DNA from: an uncultured Bacteroidales bacterium
Lineage (GTDB): Bacteria; Bacteroidota; Bacteroidia; Bacteroidales; Muribaculaceae
DNA: 64,000 nt
Assembly: GCA_900542185.1 (NCBI GenBank)
Contig: UQMZ01000005.1
Span: 1 to 64,000, forward strand
Direction of reading: 5' to 3'
The number at the start of each line of letters is the position of its first letter. The first letter of the stretch is position 1. The notes below the pieces were generated by a model. The model saw nothing but the letters and a program-made list of their open reading frames with translations. It made no database searches and had not been told where the DNA came from. The position numbers and the translations under genes are program-made. Positions 30,086 to 38,482 of the stretch are shown here, piece after piece.

Positions 30086-31762
30086 CTAAGGCTTGGGTAT
30101 GCGCATCACGCATTTGTCGAAATCATCTTTCGACACGATGGATTTTGATTTCAGTTTGGTCTTGTAGACGTAGACCGTATTTACGGACAGATTCAGATAA
30201 TTCGCCACTTCGGCGGCATTGTCGATACCGAGTCGCATCAGGGCGTATATCCTGACCTCGGTCGGAAGCCCCTTGCGCTCGTCTATTTCCATGCGTTCAT
30301 CTTCGGGGAACAGGGCGTTGAATTCTTCGGGGAAGTTGGGGAACAATTTCAGAAACGCGCTGTCGAATGACGAATACATGCGCTCGCGCTCGTTCTTGGT
30401 GCCGGTTTCGTGCAGAATCCTTGACACTTCGTCGTATTGACGCGCCTTTAGTTTGGCCAAAGCCCGCTTTACGCTCCCCTCCACTTCGCCGACAAAGTCA
30501 GTGTTGCCGATCAAGGACTGGATGATATATTGGTCCTTGATCTCGCCTGTCTCTTTCAGACGCCGGTTAAGGTCCTGCAACGCCTTGTTGCTGATTTCCA
30601 ATTCCTCGGTCTTGCGGCGTATCACCTCGTGCGATTCGGCCAACACGCGGTTCCTGCGCCTCAGCTTGAAGAACAGCCACAATGACAGAATGAACAGTCC
30701 GACCACCACTATCACAACAATCACAAGCTGGTACACACGCGCCGTGATATGGCCGTAGCGCGTCGTCTCTATTGTAGGCAGCACGCTGTTTATCTCTATC
30801 AGACGTATTCTGGAATTGAACGCACGCGCATCTTCAAGCGCATGGTGTATGTAACTGTTGGCCCGGTCCAGCTGGCCCTCCGTATGCATTATGGTTGCCA
30901 GATCCTTGGCTGCGGTAGTCTCGCGCGTGCAACTACGTATGTCGTGGATGGCCGACAGGGCAAGATGCTTCACCGCCAGGTCCATCTTCCCGGCTCCGAT
31001 ATATGCGCGGCCCGCCTGCGAATGTATCACGGCAAGCTCATGGTCGTCTATCTTGAACCGGTCGGGCAACGAGGCATACATGTCCGCCAGTTCCAGCCAT
31101 GGAACGTCGGCAAGATCCCGCTTTGTGATCTGCGCAGACGCATAGTCATAACTGTCCGGCGGAGATATTGCAAGTATCTTGTCGTTGTAGCTTGCCAACG
31201 AGTCGAGATATTTGTGACCTAACGGCGACTCGGGGCCGGCGTATGAATTCATGTTGCTGTAATACCGAGTGCAGATTTTATAGAAATCCGCGAGGCTCTC
31301 CTTAGGTATGTTTTTTTCCTCGATATTACGCAGCATCTCGTCCGCCTCCTTGAACAGCCCTACCGAATTGTAGCACTCCATCAAGGCAATCCTGGCAGTC
31401 TCGAGTTTCCAGCTGTCCGAATTGCCGCTTACAGCTATGTCATACATTCTGTTGGCATAACAGAAAGCCGAATCGTACTGGAAATTCTTGTATTCCTGAT
31501 AGAGTTCGTGACACAGGGAGAAACGCGTTACGATATCCGTTGCGTTGATGTATCTGTTACGGAGACCGGAGATATACCGTTCCTTATTGTTCTGTAATGT
31601 TTTGTATTGGGTCAGTTCCCGATCCAGAACTTTCAGCAAAGAATCGCGGTCGGATGCCCGGACACTGACTATGGCGACCAACAGACACGACATCAAGACC
31701 AATATCCTCAATGGTATCGGTCTTTCCATCCTCGTGTCACGCATTAATTCTGCCATTGTCAC
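30086..31762 (-). CDS. SusR-like membrane regulator (DUF6377)
   Basis: 558 aa. An N-terminal hydrophobic segment (PLRILVLMSCLLVAIVSV), a periplasmic TPR-like helical region to about residue 340, a transmembrane helix near 347-367 (YQLVIVVIVVVGLFILSLWL), a coiled-coil stretch, then a C-terminal helix-turn-helix-like domain (LPTEVRIYALMRLGIDNAAE through VNTVYVYKTKLKSKS). This is the SusR plan: sense oligosaccharide in the periplasm and activate transcription. It precedes susC on the same strand. Several ATGs (codons 1, 3, 7, 12) are possible; the first is taken. Confidence 0.85.
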   Translation of the reverse strand: MTMAELMRDTRMERPIPLRILVLMSCLLVAIVSVRASDRDSLLKVLDRELTQYKTLQNNKERYISGLRNRYINATDIVTRFSLCHELYQEYKNFQYDSAFCYANRMYDIAVSGNSDSWKLETARIALMECYNSVGLFKEADEMLRNIEEKNIPKESLADFYKICTRYYSNMNSYAGPESPLGHKYLDSLASYNDKILAISPPDSYDYASAQITKRDLADVPWLELADMYASLPDRFKIDDHELAVIHSQAGRAYIGAGKMDLAVKHLALSAIHDIRSCTRETTAAKDLATIMHTEGQLDRANSYIHHALEDARAFNSRIRLIEINSVLPTIETTRYGHITARVYQLVIVVIVVVGLFILSLWLFFKLRRRNRVLAESHEVIRRKTEELEISNKALQDLNRRLKETGEIKDQYIIQSLIGNTDFVGEVEGSVKRALAKLKARQYDEVSRILHETGTKNERERMYSSFDSAFLKLFPNFPEEFNALFPEDERMEIDERKGLPTEVRIYALMRLGIDNAAEVANYLNLSVNTVYVYKTKLKSKSIVSKDDFDKCVMRIPKP

Positions 31763-31819
31763 GCTATTGTTGCCGGTTTAAAGAATTTGCTGATCTAAAT
31801 CATTGCGGTCAACGCGACG

Positions 31820-31850
31820 CAAAATTAACGCATTTTTAATTTCTCCACAA
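31820..31850 (-). promoter_or_regulatory. Promoter of the SusR-like gene
   Basis: Minus strand TTG (31848-31850), 20 bases, TAATTTTG (31820-31827). Confidence 0.65.
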
Positions 31851-31912
31851 CTTTTTTAACAGTTTTTCTACGAAATTTAAAGGCACCTAATGCAAAATAC
31901 GTAAATTATAAT

Positions 31913-31920
31913 TACCTTTG
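31913..31920 (+). promoter_or_regulatory. -7 box of the AlbA_2 gene
   Basis: TACCTTTG on the plus strand, 21 bases before the start codon, giving a leader of roughly 15 bases. No matching -33 element. Divergent from the SusR promoter. Confidence 0.45.
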
Positions 31921-31941
31921 TATCTGCAACACCCATCTGTT

Positions 31942-33813
31942 ATGAATAAGGCAAGTAAATATTTAGAAGAACTTAACACGCTTGATGAGCATATCCGAAT
32001 TGAAGCGAAGCAGTGTACCAACAAAATAGACAAAAGCGTGTTGGAAACCATTTGCTCTTTTTCTAATGAGCCGGACCTTGATGGTGGCACTATACTAATT
32101 GGGGTTACAGAGAGCAATTGTGCGGAACAGACATATCATGTATCTGGAATTTCTGATTCGGACAAATTGCAGAAAGATCTTGCATCACAATGCGCAACAA
32201 TGTTTAATCATCCCATTCGACCATTGATCGAAACAGAAAAGGTTGATGGTAAAAATGTTATAATTGTTACAGTCTCCGAATTGGATGCGAGGAAAAAGCC
32301 TTTATATTTTAAAAACGAGAATCTTCCCAAAGGTGCCTGGCGTCGAGTCGGATCAACTGATCAACGATGCACGGAAGATGATTTACATCTGTTTTATCAT
32401 GATGCAGACGATTTTGACAAAGCTATTGCCGAGGGCACAGATGTTGATGATATAGATGAAAACGCGATACGACTATATAGGCGACTTCGTGAAAGCGTAA
32501 ATCCGAAGGCCGAAGAATTGAATTATTCCGATCATGATCTTCTTCGCTCTCTTAACGCCATTTCCAAAGATAAGAATGGACAATGGCGCCTAACCAACAC
32601 CGGTTTGCTGGTGTTTGGTAAACCAATGGCGCTTAGAAGAGAAATGCCAGCTGTAAGGGTAGACTACATCCGAGTCTCCGGCACAGAATGGATTCCGGAT
32701 CCCCATAGTCGGTTTGAGTCAATCGATATGCGAGGGTCATTATTGTTGATGGTGAATCGAGCGTTTAATGCCATCGCTGACGATTTGCCTCGAGGTTTCT
32801 CCCTAAAAGCAGGAAATCTTCAAGCCGAACGACCTTTACAAATCCCGGAAGCTGCTCTGCGTGAAGCCATTGTAAATGCCCTTATTCATCAAAATCTAAG
32901 AATACACCAGCCTATACAACTGATACGTTACTCCAACAGGATAGAAATAATAAATCCTGGCTTTTCCCTGAAACCGGCTGATACTCTTGGCGAGCCGGGA
33001 TCGCGTATGCGCAATCCCAACATCGGGTCTATATTCCACGAAACGCAATTAGCAGAAGCAAAGGGAACTGGAATCGGAACTATGCGTCGTTTGATGAAAG
33101 ACGCAAAACTTATGCCTCCGACTTTCGAGTCGGACTCGTCTCGTAACATATTCACCACACGCATACTCTTACACCATTTCCTTTCCGAAGAAGACGTGAA
33201 ATGGTTGTCTTCATTGTCTGTAAATGATTTAACAGATGCTCATAAAGTCGCCATTATATTCCTGCGTGAAGTCGGAGCTATTGATAATATCACTTATCGT
33301 CAGCTTTCTGGCGTTTCCACAAAGGATGCATCCAAAGATTTAAAGCATCTAGTAAAATTAAATCTAATAGAACAGAAAGGACAAGGCCGACAAACTTATT
33401 ACATACCTTCGAAAGAATTGATTGGTTTATATAGCTCTAATGGTGCAACTTCTGACGCTTATGGTGCAACCTCCGATGAAAAGGTTGCAACCTCTGACAA
33501 AAAGGTTGTAACCTCTGACAAAAAGGTTGTAACCTCTGACAAAAAGGTTGTAACCTCCGATCTATTTGGTGAGAGAATTTTTAATAAATTAAATTCTTTA
33601 GGCAGGTGGAGCAAAAGAACAGAATTGGAGCATCTTATAATTGAGATGTGCCAGAGAATGCCATTATCAATCGAAGAAATCGCAAGTCTTACTAAAAGAA
33701 ATATAAATTACATCCGTAATAAAATACTTCCAGGATTATTACGCGACAAACGCATTTCCTTCACTTTCCCCGAAATGATAAATCACCCGAACCAGAAATA
33801 CACTGCTAAATGA
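31942..33813 (+). CDS. Schlafen/AlbA_2-domain ATP-binding regulator
   Basis: 623 aa from the ATG at 31942 (MNKASKYLEEL); the open frame extends upstream only through a TTG that overlaps the promoter. N-terminal AlbA_2 domain (EAKQCTNKIDKSVLETICSF, GGTILIGVTE), a middle ATPase-like region of the so-called RecG-like C-terminal type (LREAIVNALIHQN, TGIGTMRRLM), and winged-helix segments near the end. Between them lies a linker of 21-bp repeats (residues about 501-540). Such proteins are thought to be transcription regulators or defence factors; no function is proven. AT-rich against the core genes. Confidence 0.8.
   Translation: MNKASKYLEELNTLDEHIRIEAKQCTNKIDKSVLETICSFSNEPDLDGGTILIGVTESNCAEQTYHVSGISDSDKLQKDLASQCATMFNHPIRPLIETEKVDGKNVIIVTVSELDARKKPLYFKNENLPKGAWRRVGSTDQRCTEDDLHLFYHDADDFDKAIAEGTDVDDIDENAIRLYRRLRESVNPKAEELNYSDHDLLRSLNAISKDKNGQWRLTNTGLLVFGKPMALRREMPAVRVDYIRVSGTEWIPDPHSRFESIDMRGSLLLMVNRAFNAIADDLPRGFSLKAGNLQAERPLQIPEAALREAIVNALIHQNLRIHQPIQLIRYSNRIEIINPGFSLKPADTLGEPGSRMRNPNIGSIFHETQLAEAKGTGIGTMRRLMKDAKLMPPTFESDSSRNIFTTRILLHHFLSEEDVKWLSSLSVNDLTDAHKVAIIFLREVGAIDNITYRQLSGVSTKDASKDLKHLVKLNLIEQKGQGRQTYYIPSKELIGLYSSNGATSDAYGATSDEKVATSDKKVVTSDKKVVTSDKKVVTSDLFGERIFNKLNSLGRWSKRTELEHLIIEMCQRMPLSIEEIASLTKRNINYIRNKILPGLLRDKRISFTFPEMINHPNQKYTAK
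33442..33561 (+). repeat. In-frame 21-bp tandem repeats
   Basis: Nearly six units of 21 bases, three of them (33484-33546) almost identical, coding for VVTSDKK heptads within the AlbA_2 protein. The period keeps the frame, so unit number can vary without breaking the gene. Confidence 0.9.
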
Positions 33814-33869
33814 CTTGGAAAGCATAAAGTATTCCTCTTTTGTTATATATTTCAAGAACATTTGTACTT

Positions 33870-34571
33870 ATGGGAAACTTGATAGCAAGTAAAGAGCAAC
33901 TGGAAAGGGCGGCGCTACGTTTCGGAATGCTACCTTTCTTTGCCAACGGAATACCGGGATTCTCCGTACAGGAGATGGCGGCTCCCGGCATGCTGTTCGG
34001 CGAGACACGCGACGATTACGGATGCTGGGAGTGGAAGGGTCCCGTGATTCAGGAACAGACCACTGCCTACGGCAAATTCTTCAACCGCAAGGCCGGCTTC
34101 GTGTCGTTGGATCTGCTGCCCGACTTTCTGAATTACCGGAGAGCGGCTTACCCTGTCAATCCTGACTCAACCGAACGGATGATCCTTGACATAATCCGCG
34201 AAAACGAAGGACTGTCATCAACCGAACTCAAACGTATCATTTTCGGCACCCCCTCGCGCAAACGAAAACCCGAAGACCTTGTAGAAGCGATGGAATACGT
34301 CAAACCCAAACGCCACAGCATCGAAGGACCCCTGCAACGTCTACAGATGGGAGGATGGCTGTTGATAGCCGACTTCGAATACAAACTGACGGCAAGAGGA
34401 GACCGCTACGGTTGGGGCGTCGCCGTTTATTCCACGCCCGAGATATGGTTTGAGCGCTCATTCCGCGAAACAGACCGAACGCCCTCCGAATCCTTTGAAT
34501 TCCTTGTTGACACCCTCTCCGCCAAACTCCCCTGCGCAACCCGCAACCTGATAATCGCCCTCCTCAAATAA
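33870..34571 (+). CDS. AlkZ-related protein
   Basis: 233 aa from the ATG at 33870 (MGNLIASKEQLERAALRFGM). The frame opens 30 bases earlier but this start agrees with the conserved N-terminus. Shared features with AlkZ/YcaQ-like proteins of Bacteroidales: GFSVQEMAAPGMLFGETRDD, WEWKGPVI, and helical winged segments around GLSSTELKRIIFG and LQRLQMGGWLLI. AlkZ enzymes unhook DNA crosslinks, but the catalytic QxQ motif of that family is not evident here, so enzyme activity is doubtful. Begins 57 bases after the AlbA_2 gene and may be cotranscribed. Confidence 0.6.
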   Translation: MGNLIASKEQLERAALRFGMLPFFANGIPGFSVQEMAAPGMLFGETRDDYGCWEWKGPVIQEQTTAYGKFFNRKAGFVSLDLLPDFLNYRRAAYPVNPDSTERMILDIIRENEGLSSTELKRIIFGTPSRKRKPEDLVEAMEYVKPKRHSIEGPLQRLQMGGWLLIADFEYKLTARGDRYGWGVAVYSTPEIWFERSFRETDRTPSESFEFLVDTLSAKLPCATRNLIIALLK

Positions 34572-34692
34572 AATAATGTCACAAAGACATAATCGCATTA
34601 TATAGAGAATCCTTTCAAAGAACCGCTCTCTGAGGGGAATCCGTAGGACATGATTGCTGAATCTTCCGAGGAAGCTACATCAAAGTAGTATC

Positions 34693-34717
34693 TAAATGTT
34701 TAAATGTTTAAATGTTT
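34693..34717. repeat. 8-bp tandem repeat (AAATGTTT)
   Basis: Three exact copies in a row in the gap after the AlkZ-like gene. A similar TTAATGTTTT-type run is at 38409-38437. The rest of 34572-34740 shows no gene. Confidence 0.7.
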
Positions 34718-34741
34718 ATATATTATCCTTGTGTCCTTGTG

Positions 34742-34772
34742 TTTGTATTTTACAAAAAAAAATGTAACTTTG
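34742..34772 (+). promoter_or_regulatory. Bacteroidetes-type promoter with long leader
   Basis: TTTG (34742-34745), 19 bases, TAACTTTG (34765-34772): a consensus match. The start near 34779 leaves about 360 bases before the lipoprotein gene at 35138. The leader folds locally: GAAGTTG/CAACTTC directly at its 5' end, TTATCTTC/GAAGATAA, and CTTATCC/GGATAAG. Confidence 0.75.
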
Positions 34773-34916
34773 CAAAGTTAAGAGATAGAAGTTGTAGAGT
34801 CAACTTCGTTCCGTATGGATTTGGATATTTTCTTAATCTAAAATTACATAGGGTGTTATTGACATCTTATCTTCTGCATTCGAACTTGGCGGTTTGTAAT
34901 TTAAGTCGAAGATAAT

Positions 34917-35054
34917 ATGGACAATGTCATCTACATCGGTCGCTTTTACCGAGGCCCTGCATCGGCTTGGGCTTCACAAGTAATAAGCTCAAACGGTGTG
35001 GGGCTGTTGTTCTTATCCGACTTAAAGGTACGCCAAGACCAGAATGCAGGATAA
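34917..35054 (+). CDS. Possible 45-residue leader peptide
   Basis: An ATG-to-TAA frame of 45 codons lies inside the leader (MDNVIYIGRFYRGPASAWAS and on to LKVRQDQNAG). Nothing in it resembles a known protein. Two stems of the leader flank or overlap it, so the region could equally be a structured noncoding RNA; coding is only a possibility. Confidence 0.25.
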   Translation: MDNVIYIGRFYRGPASAWASQVISSNGVGLLFLSDLKVRQDQNAG

Positions 35055-35137
35055 GGTAGAAATACAATCCTCACACCTTTTTTATATATCAGCCATGCAA
35101 TGAGGATAAGCAGGGCAATAAACTAATCTACACATTT

Positions 35138-35899
35138 ATGAAATTGAAAACCGTTGTACTGATGTGGCAGCTCGCATTCCTTGCAATAGCTGCTACAGGC
35201 TGTTCGGATTCAGTGCCATCGGATATTGTTCCAGAGATTGACAATGTTCCGATGCGTCAGGTGCTTGTTCGAAAGTACGATGCTAATTCTGACGGCAAAC
35301 TAAGTCCTGATGAAGTGCGTCTGATAAAAGAAGTTTATTTAAATTCGGACATGGGCGAGAATTACAACGTTTTAAAACACCTTGTATCTCTTGAGAGACT
35401 TGAAGGGAATGGATGTGAGATATATTCTCTAGACATCACAGATAGTAAAAAACTCAAGGTGTGCGAACTGAGGAATCTTGACAACCTTAAGCATATAAAG
35501 GTGAATAAAAACCTTCAAAGATTGGTAATGTCGAGGGCAAAAGATCTTTCAGAAGTAGATCTGCCGGAAATGCCTTATTTACAGTGGTTATGCATATCAA
35601 GATCTCCGTTGGAGAAATTATCAACGGGCAATTGTCCGTCACTGACGACACTCACAGTTAATGACACATATTTAACCGAACTGGATTTGTCCAAATACCC
35701 CAGACTTGAAGAACTGTTCTGTGATAATACCAAAATAGAAACGCTTGATTTATCGATGCTTAAAAATCTAAATCAGGTACGTTGTAAAGGAGTTAAGAAG
35801 GTGATAATCTCGCCCGAACAAAAAATAGTAGGACTTAACATTGACCCTGACTATAAATACTGTATAGACAGAGATACGGAATTTATCACTAAAAGCTAA
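35138..35899 (+). CDS. Lipoprotein with EF-hand-like loop and leucine-rich repeats
   Basis: 253 aa. Lipobox AATGC with Cys22. Residues 48-59 (DANSDGKLSPDE) fit a calcium-binding EF-hand/dockerin-type loop. From about residue 85 to 225 there are irregular leucine-rich repeats (LKHLVSLERLEGN, LKVCELRNLDNLKHI, LEKLSTGNCPSLTTL, LTELDLSKYPRLEEL). Probably surface-exposed and involved in binding; partner unknown. Six bases separate it from the next lipoprotein, so they are an operon behind the 34742 promoter. Confidence 0.7.
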   Translation: MKLKTVVLMWQLAFLAIAATGCSDSVPSDIVPEIDNVPMRQVLVRKYDANSDGKLSPDEVRLIKEVYLNSDMGENYNVLKHLVSLERLEGNGCEIYSLDITDSKKLKVCELRNLDNLKHIKVNKNLQRLVMSRAKDLSEVDLPEMPYLQWLCISRSPLEKLSTGNCPSLTTLTVNDTYLTELDLSKYPRLEELFCDNTKIETLDLSMLKNLNQVRCKGVKKVIISPEQKIVGLNIDPDYKYCIDRDTEFITKS

Positions 35900-35905
35900 A
35901 CGAGA

Positions 35906-36703
35906 ATGATACGGAATTTCATATATATGGCATTGATAGTGATCTTAAGCGGATGCACAAGCGGTCTATCCGACTCTGAGGCGCTGAAAATAGCCAAAGA
36001 AACCAAAAACTTTTCTACGGTAGAATGCTCGCTCCTACGCATTAACACTGTATATGCTGCGGTGCCTGATTCCAAATACATAATCGATGGGGTAAGTATT
36101 CCAGAACGGGATGAATCAGCAGAACATATTCATAGCTTCAAGCCCGATAGATTTATGACGCTAAATCTTAAGGATACCGATGGGAATTTGGTCAATTTGC
36201 TTGGCAATAAATACCTAATGGCATTGAAGCACAGGTTCGGTGGTGCCTGTGCAGGCTGTGTGCATTGTTACAATGCGTTTGCAGGAAAGGGATTGCTAAC
36301 TGTAACTTATCCAAATGATGCACCGGATGAGTATGGCTTCAAACATGGAGATGTAAAACTTACGGAAGAAGGTAAGAAATATCTGATTAAATGGGAAGAT
36401 CAGAATTCAGGAGGCAACTTAGAAAGTGGGGCTCTTAATGCCGATACCGGTGATGCTGTCACTGTGAAATTAATGCATAGAGAATACACTGGAGCAGAAA
36501 AGGTATGGGAGAGTGACGATACTGCTGAATTCTATCTACAATATTATAACGAAATGACACCATTTGGTGAAGCCTTATATGGTACTACACAAAAGGAACC
36601 CGGTTATCAGACTAAAGCAACTTATAAAAAGGATTCAGAAGGTAAGTGGTCGCTTATAAAGCTCGAAGATGTAAGACGCGATAGTGAACCGCGTGAATTC
36701 TAA
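35906..36703 (+). CDS. Lipoprotein of unknown function
   Basis: 265 aa. Lipobox ILSGC with Cys17. No domain recognised. Around residue 113 there is a Cys cluster in GGACAGCVHCYNAF, followed by a long polar, Lys/Glu-rich region that looks beta-rich. AT-rich like its partner gene upstream; closes the two-gene operon with a good terminator 37 bases after the stop. Confidence 0.6.
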   Translation: MIRNFIYMALIVILSGCTSGLSDSEALKIAKETKNFSTVECSLLRINTVYAAVPDSKYIIDGVSIPERDESAEHIHSFKPDRFMTLNLKDTDGNLVNLLGNKYLMALKHRFGGACAGCVHCYNAFAGKGLLTVTYPNDAPDEYGFKHGDVKLTEEGKKYLIKWEDQNSGGNLESGALNADTGDAVTVKLMHREYTGAEKVWESDDTAEFYLQYYNEMTPFGEALYGTTQKEPGYQTKATYKKDSEGKWSLIKLEDVRRDSEPREF

Positions 36704-36739
36704 AGTTATTGATAGTCGTAGAGCAGATAAAGATTAAAG

Positions 36740-36763
36740 AGCTGGCTAATAATTCAGCCAGCT
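36740..36763 (+). terminator. Intrinsic terminator
   Basis: Perfect 8-bp stem AGCTGGCT (36740-36747)/AGCCAGCT (36756-36763) followed by TTTTGTT. Confidence 0.8.
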
Positions 36764-36848
36764 TTTGTTCTGTCTTTCTGCATTCAAAATTCTTATGCCT
36801 ATGTTTAATGAGTCCTCATTCTCAATATATAAGGAAAACACCGAAAGC

Positions 36849-36898
36849 GTCCTAAAATTTAGGACACTCTTAGCCATTTCTGTCCCCAAATTTAGGAC
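36849..36898 (+). repeat. Paired 17-bp palindromes, distal copy
   Basis: GTCCTAAAATTTAGGAC (36849-36865, perfect palindrome about a central base), 16 bases, GTCCCCAAATTTAGGAC (36882-36898). The same two 17-mers with the same 16-base spacing, inverted, stand at 38269-38318 in front of the DUF4143 ATPase. Confidence 0.9.
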
Positions 36899-36908
36899 AT
36901 CAAAAAAA

Positions 36909-36944
36909 ATAGGCGACTGGAATGGCGGTGTCCTCGCCACCAAC
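36909..36944. repeat. 36-bp intergenic repeat, copy 1
   Basis: Matches 39718-39753 at 34 of 36 positions (ATAGGCGACTGGAATGGCGG core). The two differences, T to C and A to G, fall at paired positions of a GGYG/CRCC stem. Confidence 0.8.
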
Positions 36945-36960
36945 ATATCCGTTTATTACA

Positions 36961-38265
36961 TTACTTCTCCAACAGCCAGCGCCATGCCGGCAGGACATGG
37001 ATTACATCACCGTTGTCGAGGTCTATTTCTTCCGAACTGTCGGCTGTGATGATGTATAGATTATGGCATCCGGTAGCCTCCGAAGCTTCTATAAGGCCAT
37101 TGATTTCTCGGCGGCGCGTTTCTTCATCGCTCATATCCCATGACACCTGTATCAGACTATGCGTATCTATGCCTCTCTGTACAACGAAATCGCATTCTCC
37201 CCTACCCTGATAGTAAAATATACTGTCTATTGAAGTCCTCTGACGATAAAGCTGCAGAAACACAGTGTTTTCAAGTTTCTTACCGTCATCATTACTTTGA
37301 GGCAACAGCACTGCATCACGTAATCCGTTGTCTATGCAATAGTATTTCGGCTGAGAGCTTTCGATCTTTTGCAACGACTTGCTATAATTAGGTACTCTGA
37401 GAAACATGAATATGTCACACGCATGATTGGCCCAGTCATACAGGTCGTCTTTGCTCACCTTTAGTCCGCGCGACTTTATGTCGCCGTGTATCGCCCGTAT
37501 GGAAGTCGGCTTTGTTAGATTCGACATTATACGCTTAAGAAAATATCGTAATACTTCTATGTTCGACAATTCGTAATGCTCAACCAGATCTTTTAGAAGC
37601 ATAGTGTCGAAATAACCCTGCAGTATTTTCGCCTTCTGCAGAGGATTTTGCTCCAGCACAACTTCCGGGAAGCCTCCTTCATTATTGTATTCCACGAAAG
37701 CGTTACGCAATTTAGCCTTATCCGATTCCAGCCAACTGTCGGTCTTTATTCCCTTGAATCCACAGTATTCCCGGAACGACAAAGGCATTGTCTCCTCCTC
37801 CTGGGGCCAACCGCGTAAGGCAGACTTTAATTCAGAACTGAGCATCGATGCATTACTGCCGCTGATATATATCTGTTTTGAATAATGCTTGTAAAGCCGC
37901 ATTACAAAATATTCCCAGTCTTCTATTAACTGGATCTCATCAAAAAACATATATACCGATGACAATTCTATGTCCGGATACATTTCTGTATATGCCTCTA
38001 TGATGGTATCGAGCTGATCAGAAGTCATGTGTATCAATCGTTCATCATCAAATCCGACCCATAAGAAACGTTCCCTGTCCACTCCAGATGCAAGCAGATC
38101 ATTTACGACAGCTTCCATTCTCGAGGACTTTCCGCATCGCCTGACGCCCGGTATGGTTATTATCTTCCCGTCATTAACTGGCAACGGATTTTCACGCGGT
38201 TTTAAGTCAGTCGGAAACTCCGCCTGACGCATTGCTATCATGGTCTTTATGTACGATTTATCCAT
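36961..38265 (-). CDS. AAA+ ATPase with DUF4143 domain
   Basis: 434 aa. N-terminal P-loop ATPase: Walker A as GVRRCGKSS (about 40-48), Walker B MFFDEIQ, sensor YISGSNASML; C-terminal DUF4143 with a restriction-like fold pattern (FYYQGRGECDFVV, LIQVSWDM). The family is very widespread in Bacteroidetes and archaea, and its role is unproven. The gene is framed on both sides by inverted pairs of identical 17-bp palindromes (36849-36898 and 38269-38318); the near pair overlaps its only -7 box (TATATTTG, 38285-38292), which suggests autoregulation. AT-rich and alone on its strand here. Confidence 0.9.
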   Translation of the reverse strand: MDKSYIKTMIAMRQAEFPTDLKPRENPLPVNDGKIITIPGVRRCGKSSRMEAVVNDLLASGVDRERFLWVGFDDERLIHMTSDQLDTIIEAYTEMYPDIELSSVYMFFDEIQLIEDWEYFVMRLYKHYSKQIYISGSNASMLSSELKSALRGWPQEEETMPLSFREYCGFKGIKTDSWLESDKAKLRNAFVEYNNEGGFPEVVLEQNPLQKAKILQGYFDTMLLKDLVEHYELSNIEVLRYFLKRIMSNLTKPTSIRAIHGDIKSRGLKVSKDDLYDWANHACDIFMFLRVPNYSKSLQKIESSQPKYYCIDNGLRDAVLLPQSNDDGKKLENTVFLQLYRQRTSIDSIFYYQGRGECDFVVQRGIDTHSLIQVSWDMSDEETRRREINGLIEASEATGCHNLYIITADSSEEIDLDNGDVIHVLPAWRWLLEK

Positions 38266-38268
38266 AGT

Positions 38269-38318
38269 GTCCTAAATTTGGGGACAAATATACTAATTTT
38301 TGTCCTAAATTTTAGGAC
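38269..38318 (-). promoter_or_regulatory. Paired 17-bp palindromes at the ATPase promoter
   Basis: On the minus strand: GTCCTAAAATTTAGGAC (38302-38318), 16 bases, GTCCCCAAATTTAGGAC (38269-38285), ending four bases before the ATG. The -7 box TATATTTG (38285-38292) is between and touching the sites, so a protein bound here would block or steer RNA polymerase. Centre spacing of 33 bases is about three helical turns. Confidence 0.75.
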
Positions 38319-38446
38319 ACCTACCCAATTATTTTCAAACAGACATTAAAAATGTACATTTTAATTATCTTTTCCCTTAACAATCCATGCTTTTTAACAC
38401 CGCCCCTTTAATGTTTTAATGTTTTAAATGTTTTTTAAGTTTATTC

Positions 38447-38477
38447 TTGCGACTTTACAATCTTTTTATTAAATTTG
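38447..38477 (+). promoter_or_regulatory. Promoter of the rod-shaped RNA
   Basis: TTG (38447-38449), 20 bases, TAAATTTG (38470-38477). Start expected near 38483. Between the palindromes and this box (38319-38446) I see only T-rich simple sequence. Confidence 0.65.
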
Positions 38478-38482
38478 CCACG

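Noticed and set aside
33442..33561. Regularly spaced repeats that might be taken for a CRISPR array
   Set aside because: 21-bp units without spacers, in frame inside a gene; no cas genes anywhere in the window.
36746..37049. Overlapping 66- and 94-codon frames on both strands
   Set aside because: They are made of the palindromic sites and the 36-bp repeat, which are nearly symmetrical; not genes.
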